This document shows positions 26,388-35,973 of a stretch of DNA of 64,000 bases, piece after piece. A program made the translations under genes and the position numbers. Source of the stretch: an uncultured Clostridia bacterium (GTDB taxonomy: Bacteria > Bacillota > Clostridia > Oscillospirales > Ruminococcaceae); assembly GCA_947629335.1 (NCBI GenBank), contig CANRDI010000006.1, positions 34,105 to 98,104 of the forward strand, in the 5' to 3' direction. A model generated the notes under the pieces. It did not search any database, was not told where the DNA came from, and saw only the letters and a program-made list of their open reading frames with translations. Positions within the stretch are counted from its first letter, which is position 1. The number at the start of each line of letters is the position of its first letter.

Positions 26388-26422
26388 AAACTTACGCACG
26401 ATTTTTTTACAAGATATTGTGT
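26376..26422 (+). promoter_or_regulatory. Pair of NrdR-box-like sites at the nrdD promoter
   Basis: Two 16-mers resemble the NrdR consensus ACACWATATMTWGTGT: ATACTATATAATAAAC (26376, overlapping the -10) and TTACAAGATATTGTGT (26407, about 13 of 16 matches). Their starts are 31 bp apart, the usual spacing of tandem NrdR boxes. The first is weak on its own; the spacing makes the pair credible. NrdR would repress reductase synthesis when dATP is high. Confidence 0.55.
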
Positions 26423-26462
26423 GCCAAGCTAAATAAGCAAACGGATAGGAGAACATAAGGAA

Positions 26463-28718
26463 ATGTCAATGATTACCATGATAAAAAAGCGCGACGGACG
26501 CGAAGCGCCGTTTAACATCGAAAAGATCGCAAAAGCAATTTACAAAGCCGCACAGTCTGTCGGAGGACGCGACTATGCCGAGGCAATGGAACTGGCTGAT
26601 AAAGTCTGCCAGCAGCTTTCCGAGTCAATTATCGGCAGAAATCCCTCGGTAGAAGAAGTTCAGGATATGGTCGAAAAGGTGCTTATTGAAACAGGGCACG
26701 CAAAGACTGCAAAGGCGTTTATTCTCTACCGCGCCGAGCGTACAAGAGCGCGCGAAATGAACACACAGCTTATGAAAACCTATGAAAATCTTACGTTCAA
26801 ATCGGCGGGAGATTTCGACCTCAAGCGCGAAAACGCCAATATTGACGGCGATACCGCTATGGGAACGATGCTTAAATACGGAAGCGAGGGCGCAAAACAG
26901 TTTAACGAGCTTTATGTTCTTGACGCTCAACATTCCGAAGCTCATATAAACGGTGATATTCATATACATGACCTTGATTTTTTGACGCTGACGACAACGT
27001 GCTGTCAGATAGACCTGCAAAAGCTGTTTCATAACGGCTTTTCTACGGGTCACGGCTTTTTGCGCGAACCGAACGATATTTCGAGCTATGCGGCTCTCGC
27101 GTGTATAGCTATCCAGTCCAACCAGAACGACCAGCATGGCGGTCAGAGCGTTCCGAATTTCGACTATGCCATGGCGGACGGCGTGAGAAAGACTTTTCGC
27201 AGACTGTATACCGCAAATCTTATAAAGGGCGTGTGGTATTCATTCGGCGGAGATTATAACGAAATAAGCGATAAGTTTAAAGCTGTCACGAAAAAAATTT
27301 ATGAAGAATATGGTCTTTGCCCCAAACTTCAGAACAATGATGAATACAAATCGAAGGAATGGGAACTTATCGCGTCCGAATACGGCGACAAGTTTTCTAA
27401 ACTTCAGGACGAGGCAGAATGTCTCGCGGAAAAAGAGACTGACCGCGCGACTTTCCAGGCTATGGAGGCGCTCATACATAACCTCAATACAATGAACTCG
27501 CGCGCGGGCGCTCAAAACCCGTTCTCGTCAATAAACTACGGAACAGACACCTCTCCCGAAGGCAGAATGATCACAAAAAATGTTCTTCTTGCGGAAGAAG
27601 CGGGACTTGGAAACGGCGAGACCCCCATATTCCCTATCCATATCTTTAAGGTAAAGGACGGAGTAAACTTTAACGAGGGAGAACCTAACTACGATCTGTT
27701 TAAACTCGCTATGCGCGTTTCAGCTAAGAGAATGTTCCCGAATTTCAGCTTTATTGACGCGCCGTTTAACCTCCAGTACTATAAAGAGGGCGACTGTAAT
27801 ACTGAGATCGCATATATGGGATGCAGAACGAGAGTTATCGCAAACAATCACGATAAATCCCGTGAGATCGTTACGGGGCGCGGAAACCTGTCGTTTACGA
27901 CCATAAATCTTCCGAGGCTCGGAATTGAGGCGCACGGCGATATAAACAAGTTCTACAAGAGCCTTGACGAGAAAATGGATATGGTTTTCCAACAGCTTTT
28001 GGACAGACTTAGTATTCAGTCCAAAAAGCGCGTTAAAAACTATCCTTTCCTTATGGGTCAGGGCGTGTGGATCGACAGCGAAACGCTTTCCGAAACTGAC
28101 GAGGTAGGCGAGATACTTAAACACGGAAGCCTTTCGACAGGATTTATAGGACTTGCGGAAACGCTTGTGGCGCTTATAGGCAAACATCACGGCGAGAGCG
28201 AAGAAGCGCAGAAGCTCGGTATGGAAATAATAACGCATATGCGCGAAAAATGCGACAGGAAGGGCAAGGAAACGGGACTTAATTTCACGCTCTTAGCTAC
28301 GCCTGCTGAGGGACTTTCGGGACGCTTTATCGCTATTGACAAAAAGCGCTACGGCATTATCCCCGGAATTACAGACAAGGATTTCTATACAAACTCGTTC
28401 CATATCCCCGTTTACTACAACATAAGCGCGTTTAAGAAAATAAAACTCGAAGCGCCGTATCATGCGCTCACAAACGGTGGTCACATAAGCTATATCGAGC
28501 TTGACGGAGATCCGCTCAAAAACCTTGACGCATTTGAAAAAATTGTACGCTTTATGAAAGAACAAGGTATCGGCTACGGCGCGATAAACCACCCTATCGA
28601 CCGCGACCCATGCTGCGGATTTACGGGAATTATCGACGACGAATGTCCGCACTGTCACAGAAAGGACAGCGAAGTCGTTATCGACAGAGTTGAGCGTCCG
28701 AAGAGATTTATGGTGTAA
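26463..28718 (+). CDS. nrdD: Anaerobic ribonucleoside-triphosphate reductase (class III), lacking a recognisable glycyl-radical end
   Basis: A 751-residue NrdD that makes dNTPs under anaerobic conditions. Residues 1-95 are an ATP-cone (MIKKRDGREAPFNIEKIAKA), the allosteric activity switch. The barrel follows, with HDLDFLTLTTTCCQIDLQKL, the thiyl-Cys region YMGCRTRV and NLPRLGIEAHGD. The C-terminus has the zinc-ribbon-like CCGFTGIIDDECPHCHRK, but then ends IDRVERPKRFMV. Family members normally continue with a segment like RRITGYLVG, where Gly holds the radical; aligned without gaps, the Gly falls on Arg three residues before the stop. nrdG follows, so the enzyme should need that Gly. It may be an assembly error, a broken gene or a variant using a separate radical domain. 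Confidence 0.9.
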   Translation: MSMITMIKKRDGREAPFNIEKIAKAIYKAAQSVGGRDYAEAMELADKVCQQLSESIIGRNPSVEEVQDMVEKVLIETGHAKTAKAFILYRAERTRAREMNTQLMKTYENLTFKSAGDFDLKRENANIDGDTAMGTMLKYGSEGAKQFNELYVLDAQHSEAHINGDIHIHDLDFLTLTTTCCQIDLQKLFHNGFSTGHGFLREPNDISSYAALACIAIQSNQNDQHGGQSVPNFDYAMADGVRKTFRRLYTANLIKGVWYSFGGDYNEISDKFKAVTKKIYEEYGLCPKLQNNDEYKSKEWELIASEYGDKFSKLQDEAECLAEKETDRATFQAMEALIHNLNTMNSRAGAQNPFSSINYGTDTSPEGRMITKNVLLAEEAGLGNGETPIFPIHIFKVKDGVNFNEGEPNYDLFKLAMRVSAKRMFPNFSFIDAPFNLQYYKEGDCNTEIAYMGCRTRVIANNHDKSREIVTGRGNLSFTTINLPRLGIEAHGDINKFYKSLDEKMDMVFQQLLDRLSIQSKKRVKNYPFLMGQGVWIDSETLSETDEVGEILKHGSLSTGFIGLAETLVALIGKHHGESEEAQKLGMEIITHMREKCDRKGKETGLNFTLLATPAEGLSGRFIAIDKKRYGIIPGITDKDFYTNSFHIPVYYNISAFKKIKLEAPYHALTNGGHISYIELDGDPLKNLDAFEKIVRFMKEQGIGYGAINHPIDRDPCCGFTGIIDDECPHCHRKDSEVVIDRVERPKRFMV

Positions 28719-28856
28719 ATTCTGATGTTGTTTTTTTAAGACAATTGAAAGAAGGCTCGAAAAGGCGAAATAACCGATCAGCATAATTAAAAATATCGAT
28801 AAGTAAGCAGGATCTTGGGAATAATATCTGCCGAACTTAAAAATAACAATTCACTG

Positions 28857-28897
28857 CCGCGCTTAGCGAGGATTTACGACCTTCAGCATAAGCGCGG
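28857..28897 (+). promoter_or_regulatory. Stem-loop just upstream of nrdG
   Basis: CCGCGCTTA (28857-28865) and TAAGCGCGG (28889-28897) are perfect complements with a 23-nt loop, ending 6 bases before the first possible nrdG start. The 212-bp gap 28719-28930 has no other gene. The stem could shield the weak nrdG ribosome site or mark a processing point between nrdD and nrdG. Confidence 0.45.
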
Positions 28898-28930
28898 TGT
28901 TGAATGTTGAAGGGAATTAGTAAAAAAACT

Positions 28931-29437
28931 ATGGAAATTAGGATCGCGGGTACAGTGAGCGAGTCGATAGTTGACGGACCGGGACTAAGATATGTTGTGT
29001 TTACACAGGGCTGCCCGCATAACTGCGAGGGTTGTCAAAATCCCGAAACGCACGATTTTTCGGGCGGCAGGGTTGTTGATACAGACGATTTGTACAAAGA
29101 ATGTACAGACGACCCTCTTCATGACGGCGTTACGTTTTCCGGCGGCGAACCGTTCTGTCAGGCTGAGGCGCTGTATCAGCTCGGTTTGAAACTGAAAAAA
29201 CACGGACTTCATCTTATGTGTTACAGCGGGTGGACATTTGAAGAATTGATGAAAAAAGCCGAAAATGAGGAATATGTCGGAAAGCTGATGGCGATAACCG
29301 ACATTCTTGTCGACGGAAGATTTGAAATAGAAAAGCGCTCGCTTTCTCTTAAATTCAGAGGCAGCGAAAACCAGCGGCTTATTGATGTACCAAAAAGTCT
29401 TGAAAACGGAAAAGCAATTGAGATAAATATCAGTTAA
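28931..29437 (+). CDS. nrdG: Anaerobic ribonucleotide reductase activating protein NrdG
   Basis: A radical SAM activase of about 168 residues that installs the glycyl radical in NrdD. MEIRIAGTVSESIVDGPGLR opens the family domain; the cluster motif CX3CX2C is in GCPHNCEGCQNP, followed by SGGEPFCQAEAL. The family usually starts at MxIRIAG, so I use the ATG at 28931; an upstream ATG at 28904 (MLKGISKK) is possible and neither has a good ribosome site. The presence of NrdG is at odds with the unusual C-terminus of NrdD. Confidence 0.9.
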   Translation: MEIRIAGTVSESIVDGPGLRYVVFTQGCPHNCEGCQNPETHDFSGGRVVDTDDLYKECTDDPLHDGVTFSGGEPFCQAEALYQLGLKLKKHGLHLMCYSGWTFEELMKKAENEEYVGKLMAITDILVDGRFEIEKRSLSLKFRGSENQRLIDVPKSLENGKAIEINIS

Positions 29438-29455
29438 ATCTATTCGGAGTATAAC

Positions 29456-31039
29456 GTGAAAAAAATATTCAGCATAATTTTGGCGGTTTTTATGTGTCTT
29501 GTTTCACTGAGCGGCTGTTCGGACGACGGACTTGACGCGGTTTTTGCGTGTGACATTCCCGAAAACCCTAAAACGCTCGACCCCCAGCAAGTCGGCGATT
29601 CAAACTCGGCGCAGATAGTACTGAACGTATTTATGGGACTTATGAGATACGGCGCGGACGGTTCTATAGAATACGGAACAGTCGAAAACTATACCAAATC
29701 AGACGACGGTTTGATATATAATTTCAAGCTGCGCGAAGACGTCTACTGGACGAACTGTGAGGGGTTCAGCAGTCAATGCACGGCAAAAGACTATGTATTC
29801 GGATTTCGCAGGCTTTTTTCTCCAAATACAAAAGCTCCACGCGCAAACGAATATTTGTGCATTAAAAACGCTGAACAGCTTTTAAACGGGAAAACGGTAA
29901 GTGAAAAATCATTCGGCGTTAAAGCATTAAGCGATTTTGAGCTTGAAATAACACTCAGCGTTGATAATCCGAGATTTTTACAGCTTTTATGCGAAGCTCC
30001 CGCAATGCCCTGTAACGAAGAGTTTTTCGGCGAGACCCGCGGAAAATACGGACTTTCTGCGGAATGTACCCCCTCGAACGGCGCGTTTTATGTAAGACAA
30101 TGGCATTTTGACCCGTACGCCTATACCGACGTAAATAACGTCATTCTGGCGAGAAACTCAAAAAATGCCGAGGCATTTGACGTATCGCCCTCCGCCGTTA
30201 AATTCTTTATCGAGGACAAAGAAGATTTTATCGGGGATTTTCTCAGCGGCGATACAAACTGTATAGCTGCCTCAAACGAAGAGAGATCTAAGTTTTCGGG
30301 AGCTTATAACTGCGAGGAATTTTCGAGTATTACTGTAGGACTTATGTTCAACGAAAATTATTCGCTGTTCAAAAATGCTGATTTCAGAAAGGCTCTTGCG
30401 TTTTCAATTCCTACAGATAAAATACTGCAAAACTTGAAAGATTTTGAAGCGGCAGACGGAATCGTCCCCAAAAGGACGACTGTTTCGGGGGAAAACTACC
30501 GCGAAAATGTCGGATCGTGCAAGACATTAGATTATGACGCGGGCGCTGCTTCGGAATATTTCAAAAATGCAAAAAACTCTATAGACACGACGCTTTTGCG
30601 CGGCGCAAGAATTATCACAAAAAGTACGGACGCATATAATGCCGCTCAATATATTATTCAGGAATGGCAGCGGCTCGGATTTTACTGTCAGCTCGAACAG
30701 CTCACCGAAAGCGAATTTATACGCAGGCTCTCTGCGGGGACATATGAAATAGCCGTATCTGAACTCACCGGAGGATACGACAGTCCCGAAGCATATCTTG
30801 AACAGATCTCTACGGCGCTTTTGGACGAAGAAGTGATCTCAATTCTTGACTATTCAAATTCTTCGGAAAGCGGAAGATCTCAGGCATATTTTACGGCTGA
30901 ACAGATCCTTATAAATAACATTGCATTTATACCGCTCTACTATAAGAACCAATATTTTTTCACCTATGAAGAGATTTCGGGAATAATTTATAATCCTTTT
31001 ACGAAAACGATTGATTTTTCGCATGGAAAGATGAAATAA
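29456..31039 (+). CDS. Peptide/oligopeptide ABC transporter substrate-binding lipoprotein (SBP family 5)
   Basis: A 527-residue extracellular solute receptor, starting at GTG 29456 with CGGAG upstream. The lipobox is LSGC (Cys near 21). The DPQQVGDSNSAQIVLNVFMGL segment and the later YKNQYFFTYEEISGII are typical of OppA/DppA-like binding proteins, and the two-lobe length fits. It would deliver peptides to an ABC permease, but no permease or ATPase gene is next to it: nrdG lies 18 bp upstream and mfd is convergent. It is an orphan receptor that could serve a transporter elsewhere or act as a peptide sensor. Confidence 0.85.
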   Translation: MKKIFSIILAVFMCLVSLSGCSDDGLDAVFACDIPENPKTLDPQQVGDSNSAQIVLNVFMGLMRYGADGSIEYGTVENYTKSDDGLIYNFKLREDVYWTNCEGFSSQCTAKDYVFGFRRLFSPNTKAPRANEYLCIKNAEQLLNGKTVSEKSFGVKALSDFELEITLSVDNPRFLQLLCEAPAMPCNEEFFGETRGKYGLSAECTPSNGAFYVRQWHFDPYAYTDVNNVILARNSKNAEAFDVSPSAVKFFIEDKEDFIGDFLSGDTNCIAASNEERSKFSGAYNCEEFSSITVGLMFNENYSLFKNADFRKALAFSIPTDKILQNLKDFEAADGIVPKRTTVSGENYRENVGSCKTLDYDAGAASEYFKNAKNSIDTTLLRGARIITKSTDAYNAAQYIIQEWQRLGFYCQLEQLTESEFIRRLSAGTYEIAVSELTGGYDSPEAYLEQISTALLDEEVISILDYSNSSESGRSQAYFTAEQILINNIAFIPLYYKNQYFFTYEEISGIIYNPFTKTIDFSHGKMK

Positions 31040-31107
31040 CAATCAGGTTTTCTCAACAGCCTGAGATTTGACTTTTTAATTCTGATAACAATATGATATT
31101 GATAGAA

Positions 31108-31139
31108 CAAACGGCGGAGCGTTATTGCTTCGCCGTTTG
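31108..31139. terminator. Bidirectional hairpin between the binding protein and mfd
   Basis: CAAACGGCGGAGC pairs with GCTTCGCCGTTTG (13 positions, one G-T) over a 6-nt loop in the convergent gap. T-runs are short on both sides, so it is a terminator by position rather than by a textbook tail. Confidence 0.55.
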
Positions 31140-31238
31140 CTTAAAGTATGCAGTTTATGTGCGATCCCCTCGCAGATATTAACTCACGTTCAATAACTTT
31201 ATTAGACTGAAACAACTTGGTTTTTCACTTACATCCGC

Positions 31239-34200
31239 TCACTTGCCGCCTATAACCGCGCTCATCGCCGAAATTGTCGTTTTCATTACCTCAAGCGGCG
31301 GCTGATCCTTATCAGGAAGCACCGTAAAACGCGGTTTTCCTACAGTTTCTACGCGCATTCTTTTTCCGAGAACGCTCCCCGCCGCTGCAAGGCAATTTGC
31401 GTCTATCTCGGAAAGGAAAAACGTAAGCTCCTCGCCGACCTGTGTTATCTCGCTTATCTTACAGTCAGCCGCAAGATTTCTCAGCCTTGCCACTTCGATA
31501 AGCCCCACTACGCTTTCGGGCGGCTCGCCATAACGGTCGATAAGCTCGTCTGTCATATCGAGCGCGTCCTCTTCGGTTTTTACTCTTGCTATTTTCCTGT
31601 AACAATCTACCCGCTGTGACTGATTGGATATATAATCTTCGGGAATGAAAGCGTTTATACGGACATCTACAAGACACTCCGCCTTATGAACATTCTTTTC
31701 GCCGCGCTCTTCGCGCACTGCTTCATCAAGAAGCTGTAGGTACATATCATAGCCGATATTTAAAAGATGTCCGCTCTGAGATGAACCGAGAATGTTTCCC
31801 GCTCCGCGTATTTCGAGGTCGCGCAGAGCAATTCTGAAACCGCTTCCGAACTGGGTAAACTCGCGTATTGCTTCCAGACGGCGGTGAGATATTTCAGTGA
31901 GTATCTTTCCGGGCTTATAGGTGAAATAAGCATAAGCGCGCTTGTTTGTGCGTCCTACACGACCGCGAAGCTGATGAAGCTGCGCCAGACCCATATAGTC
32001 CGCGTCCTCAATAACAAGCGTGTTGACATTCGGCACATCAACGCCCGTTTCAATTATTGTCGTACATACAAGCACGTCAATTTCCCCGTCCAAAAGCCTG
32101 CGCCAGACTTCAAGAAGCTCGTTTTCGGGCATTCTTCCGTGTGCAACTCCAATCTTCGCTTCGGGAAGCATTGTCTGCAATTTATCGGCACAGCCGTAAA
32201 TACTGTCAATGCGATTATGGATATAGTAGACCTGACCGCCGCGCCGAAGCTCTTTTTGAATTGCCGCGCAGATAACGCCCATATCGTGTTCAATAACGTA
32301 GCTTGAAACAGGCTGTCTGTCCTGAGGCGGCTCGTCAAGAACGCTCATATCGCGTATTCCGCTCATAGCCATATTAAGCGTGCGCGGAATGGGAGTTGCG
32401 GAAAGGGAAAGAATATCGACCCCTGTAAAGCTCTCCTTGAATTTATCTTTATGAGCAACGCCAAAGCGCTGTTCTTCGTCGATAATTACAAGTCCCAGAT
32501 CTTTAAATTTCACGTCGTTCTGAACGATACGGTTCGTTCCGATAACAAAATCAATTCTCCCCGACGCAAGTCCTTTCAGTATCTCCTTTTGCTCTTTCGG
32601 AGTTTTATAACGGGACAATAATGCGATATTTATAGGAAATCCTTCCATTCGGGAGGTTGCGGTCTGATAATGCTGCCACGCGAGAACTGTCGTCGGAGCT
32701 AAGAGAGCGCACTGTTTTCCGCCTTCAATGCACTTAAATGCCGCTCTTAAAGCAACTTCTGTCTTTCCGAAACCTACGTCTCCGCACAAAAGCCGCTCCA
32801 TAGGCTGTTCGCGCTGCATATCGGATTTTATTTCATCAATGCACCTGAGTTGTGAATTAGTTTCAATATACGGGAAATGCTGTTCAAAATCTTCCTGCAT
32901 TTCGTCGTCCTCAGGAAACGCAAATCCTTTGCACTTCATTCTTGCGGAATAAAGCTCTATAAGCTCCGCCGCCATTTCTTTTACGGCGGCTTTCGCCTTT
33001 GCCTTTGATTTCTGCCACTGTTCCCCGCCTAATTTATTCAGCTTTACCGAAGAATTATCCCCCGCTCCGATATATCTCGAAACAAGGTCGAGCTGGGTTA
33101 CGGGAACGTGAAGAACATCCGTTCCCGCGTATTTTATGCGGATATAATCCTTTGAAACGCCGCCCGCTTCTACCTTATGAACTCCGTCGAAAATGCCGAT
33201 ACCGTGAGCATAATGCACGACAAGATCTCCGACTGAAATATCTTCGAGCGAACGTATCTCCTCTCCTTTTTTCTTTTTCGGGAGCTTTCGTCTTGCCGCG
33301 TGAACGGGCGTATGTGTAAATACCGCGAGGTTTCCGTACTCAAAGCCTGCGGAAAGCGTTCCTTGCGTAATGATTATCTTTTTTTTGACAACATTTTCGG
33401 GAGCGGTGTAATATTCCGCGTCAAAGCCGTCCTCACGAAGATCTGCGGCAAGGTTCTGCGCGCCCTTTTGAGTTCCTGCAAAGATGAAACAGCATTTTTC
33501 CCCATCAATATAATGCCTCAGTCCGTCCTCAAGTATTTTATATTCTCCGCCCCAAGGCGAAGTCTGGACAGCGTTTATTATGTTTACAGAAACCCCAAGC
33601 TCCAATCCCCCGCCGCTCAGAAAACTATCAAAATATATTCTTGTCATCGACTTTATCATCTCAGTAAATTCGTTTTTGGACAGCATAAAGCGATCTATGC
33701 CCTTACAGAGCTTTCCGTCTTCAACAAGTATTTTCAAATCTTCCGTATGCTGGACAAAAGCCGCGCGAAAGCTCTCGCGGACAGCGCTGTTTTCACAGAC
33801 AAATACGCTCTTTGCATAGTCGAAAACTGTCGTTTCATTGCTGTAGCAAAGCGGAAAATATTTGTCCTGACACAAAAGGTCCGCTCCCCCGCGAAGGCGG
33901 TCAACGTCATTTTCGAGATTTTTCTTTAGCTCTGCGGCATTTTTAGAACGCAGTTTTTTCATTATTGCTTCGATCTTATCGGCAAGCGCCTCGCTGCTGT
34001 CGAAAAGCGTTTCTTTTGCGGGAGATATTTCAATGCTTTCCAAAGTATTCGTTCGGCGCTGACTTTCAACCTCGAACTCGCAGAGGCTGTCAATTTCATC
34101 ACCGAAAAACTCTATTCTTATAGGTAATTTACTGTTCGGTGAAAATACGTCAACTATACCGCCGCGCACTGAAAACTGTCCGCTGCCTTCGATCTGGTCG

Positions 34201-34700
34201 CACTTTGAATATCCTGCGGAGTAAAGCAGCGAAACAAGTTCATTTTTTTCGATCTCACCGCCTGATGAAAGCGTTATTGTATGTTTTTTAAGCTCGTCCT
34301 GAGGAATAGTGAACTGCGCGGCGGCAGACGAGGAACATACTGCCGCAAGGCATTTTCCGCTCTGCATTGCACAAAGCGTTTCTATGCGCTTGTGCTCGTA
34401 TTCGAGCGAAGCCGCGTCAGCTCCCGTAAGATTTAAGTCTTTTTCGGGATATAAAAAAGCCGCTTCTTCTCCGAGCATCATATTGACATCTGAGATCAGC
34501 TTTACCGCGTCGCTCTCGCTCTCGGTTATTATAAGCGCGGGCAACGCAGCCGAGCGCTTTAAGATTGCCGCTATAAAATATGCCTTATGGATATGTGAAA
34601 CGCCCGTAACCAGCGCGGGCAGAGCATTTTCACCCTGTATATAGCTCAACAGCCGCTCGAAATCCTTATTTTGTTCAGCCGCATTTACAAAAAAGTTCAT
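31239..34700 (-). CDS. mfd: Transcription-repair coupling factor Mfd
   Basis: A 1153-residue Mfd. The UvrB-homology region is at the N-terminus (VTGVSHIHKAYFIAAI and GGIVDVFSPNSKLPIRIEFF), the RNA polymerase interaction domain lies around the segment LEDISVGDLVVHYAHGIG, and the translocase has Walker A CGDVGFGKTEVALRAAF, DEEQ box IIDEEQRFGV and motif VI QLRGRVGRTNKRAYAYF. It removes stalled RNA polymerase at lesions and recruits UvrA. The C-terminal autoinhibitory domain is complete. It is followed by no gene in the same direction for 199 bp and is preceded by pth. Confidence 0.97.
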   Translation of the reverse strand: MNFFVNAAEQNKDFERLLSYIQGENALPALVTGVSHIHKAYFIAAILKRSAALPALIITESESDAVKLISDVNMMLGEEAAFLYPEKDLNLTGADAASLEYEHKRIETLCAMQSGKCLAAVCSSSAAAQFTIPQDELKKHTITLSSGGEIEKNELVSLLYSAGYSKCDQIEGSGQFSVRGGIVDVFSPNSKLPIRIEFFGDEIDSLCEFEVESQRRTNTLESIEISPAKETLFDSSEALADKIEAIMKKLRSKNAAELKKNLENDVDRLRGGADLLCQDKYFPLCYSNETTVFDYAKSVFVCENSAVRESFRAAFVQHTEDLKILVEDGKLCKGIDRFMLSKNEFTEMIKSMTRIYFDSFLSGGGLELGVSVNIINAVQTSPWGGEYKILEDGLRHYIDGEKCCFIFAGTQKGAQNLAADLREDGFDAEYYTAPENVVKKKIIITQGTLSAGFEYGNLAVFTHTPVHAARRKLPKKKKGEEIRSLEDISVGDLVVHYAHGIGIFDGVHKVEAGGVSKDYIRIKYAGTDVLHVPVTQLDLVSRYIGAGDNSSVKLNKLGGEQWQKSKAKAKAAVKEMAAELIELYSARMKCKGFAFPEDDEMQEDFEQHFPYIETNSQLRCIDEIKSDMQREQPMERLLCGDVGFGKTEVALRAAFKCIEGGKQCALLAPTTVLAWQHYQTATSRMEGFPINIALLSRYKTPKEQKEILKGLASGRIDFVIGTNRIVQNDVKFKDLGLVIIDEEQRFGVAHKDKFKESFTGVDILSLSATPIPRTLNMAMSGIRDMSVLDEPPQDRQPVSSYVIEHDMGVICAAIQKELRRGGQVYYIHNRIDSIYGCADKLQTMLPEAKIGVAHGRMPENELLEVWRRLLDGEIDVLVCTTIIETGVDVPNVNTLVIEDADYMGLAQLHQLRGRVGRTNKRAYAYFTYKPGKILTEISHRRLEAIREFTQFGSGFRIALRDLEIRGAGNILGSSQSGHLLNIGYDMYLQLLDEAVREERGEKNVHKAECLVDVRINAFIPEDYISNQSQRVDCYRKIARVKTEEDALDMTDELIDRYGEPPESVVGLIEVARLRNLAADCKISEITQVGEELTFFLSEIDANCLAAAGSVLGKRMRVETVGKPRFTVLPDKDQPPLEVMKTTISAMSAVIGGK

Positions 34701-34717
34701 ATAAGCCTCGTGTTTCT

Positions 34718-35344
34718 TCAGGAGTTGAATTTATTCATTGCCTCGTCAATTTTTCCGTTTACCATAAGTTCAATTGACGAAACGGCGTTTTCAAAGCACT
34801 TTTCGAGAGCTTCGCCGTCCTCTTTCTTAAAACGCCCCAACACCCAATCCGCAAGATTATAGTCGGGGTGCGGCTTTGCGCCTACTCCCATTTTTATTCG
34901 CGGAAACATATCGCTTCCCGAAAGGTAAATTATGCTCTTTATGCCGTTATGACCGCCGTCGCTTCCCTTTCGGCGTATCCTCAAATGACCCGGTTCGAGC
35001 GAAATGTCGTCAAACACGATTATAACCCGTTCCGGCGGGATCTTGTAAAACTGCATTGCCTCTGTAACGGCTTCGCCGCTATTGTTCATAAAAGTGTGCG
35101 GCTTCATTATAAGGCAGCGCCTGCCCGAAATTACCGCGTCGCAGGTCAGCGACTTAAACCGCACTTTTTTGCAGCTCAGCTTGTACTTCTCGCAAAGCGC
35201 GTCTATTGTCATAAAACCTATGTTATGGCGGGTGTTTTCATACTCCGTTCCGGGATTTCCAAGTCCGCAGATTATATATTCCACCGCGCCCTGAGGCTCT
35301 TTTTTTTCGCTTTCGAGTTTATTGAAAATATCGAATATCGACAT
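34718..35344 (-). CDS. pth: Peptidyl-tRNA hydrolase
   Basis: A 208-residue Pth that frees tRNA from drop-off peptidyl-tRNA. IICGLGNPGTEYENTRHNIGF contains the substrate-binding Asn and the catalytic His; FDDISLEPGHLRIRRKGSDG has the catalytic Asp and base residues; GHNGIKSII completes the site. About 18 extra residues precede the core (MSIFDIFNKLESEKKEPQGA), longer than most. The pth-mfd pairing, 17 bp apart, is the standard Firmicutes order. Confidence 0.95.
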   Translation of the reverse strand: MSIFDIFNKLESEKKEPQGAVEYIICGLGNPGTEYENTRHNIGFMTIDALCEKYKLSCKKVRFKSLTCDAVISGRRCLIMKPHTFMNNSGEAVTEAMQFYKIPPERVIIVFDDISLEPGHLRIRRKGSDGGHNGIKSIIYLSGSDMFPRIKMGVGAKPHPDYNLADWVLGRFKKEDGEALEKCFENAVSSIELMVNGKIDEAMNKFNS

Positions 35345-35427
35345 ATTTTCTCCTTTTCCTCACGACTAAACCCGCCCGAATTGCTCCGAGCGGGGGTAGT
35401 TATTTTGCCGAATATTATCAGATTTTA

Positions 35428-35964
35428 TCAGGCAATGCGGATGATTTTACAGTCTTTAGCCAACGGATGAGTTTCAAGAACGGGTTTGACAAGTTTTTCC
35501 ATCTTTTTAAATGAATCTCCGTAGAAGTAAAGCGCGGTAAATTCGTTATGCTCGCGCCAGCTTCTGAGCACACCGTTTTCACCTAAAGCGTTTTCAAGCT
35601 TTTCTATAAGGTCGTTTATGTCGTTGTTTTCATAGACTTCTTCAGGCAAATCAACGCTAAGATAAATCCCCATTCCCTTGTAACTTCCCACAGGGATTTT
35701 TTTACCGCCGTCAACTTCAAGCTCGGAGCCTTTCGCAATATTAAGGTGGTTGATATAGCCTTTGAATCGCTCGAATGCGTCATCATCGCCCGAAAACTCT
35801 ATGTCGATATCACAGGACTTTATCTCGCCGTTTTTCTCCATTAAAGTCCCGCCGCCCGTGATTTCGCCGAGATTGTGCTCCTTCAAAGCCTTGTCAATCA
35901 TATCTTCAAGCGGGAAACGATGTTTCGGCTGGAGTTTTTCGTTTAAATGCAGAACGATAAGCAT
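35428..35964 (-). CDS. Protein of unknown function
   Basis: A 178-residue soluble acidic protein. The first half (LNEKLQPKHRFPLEDMIDKA then GGTLMEKNGEIKSCDIDIEF) and second half (YLSVDLPEEVYENNDINDLI) look like two alpha/beta repeats, each with a run of acidic residues. No family is recognised. It lies 9 bp downstream of the SPFH/zinc-ribbon gene with the same orientation, so the pair is probably co-transcribed; the small gap suggests a shared process, unknown. Confidence 0.55.
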   Translation of the reverse strand: MLIVLHLNEKLQPKHRFPLEDMIDKALKEHNLGEITGGGTLMEKNGEIKSCDIDIEFSGDDDAFERFKGYINHLNIAKGSELEVDGGKKIPVGSYKGMGIYLSVDLPEEVYENNDINDLIEKLENALGENGVLRSWREHNEFTALYFYGDSFKKMEKLVKPVLETHPLAKDCKIIRIA

Positions 35965-35973
35965 TTTTGCTCC

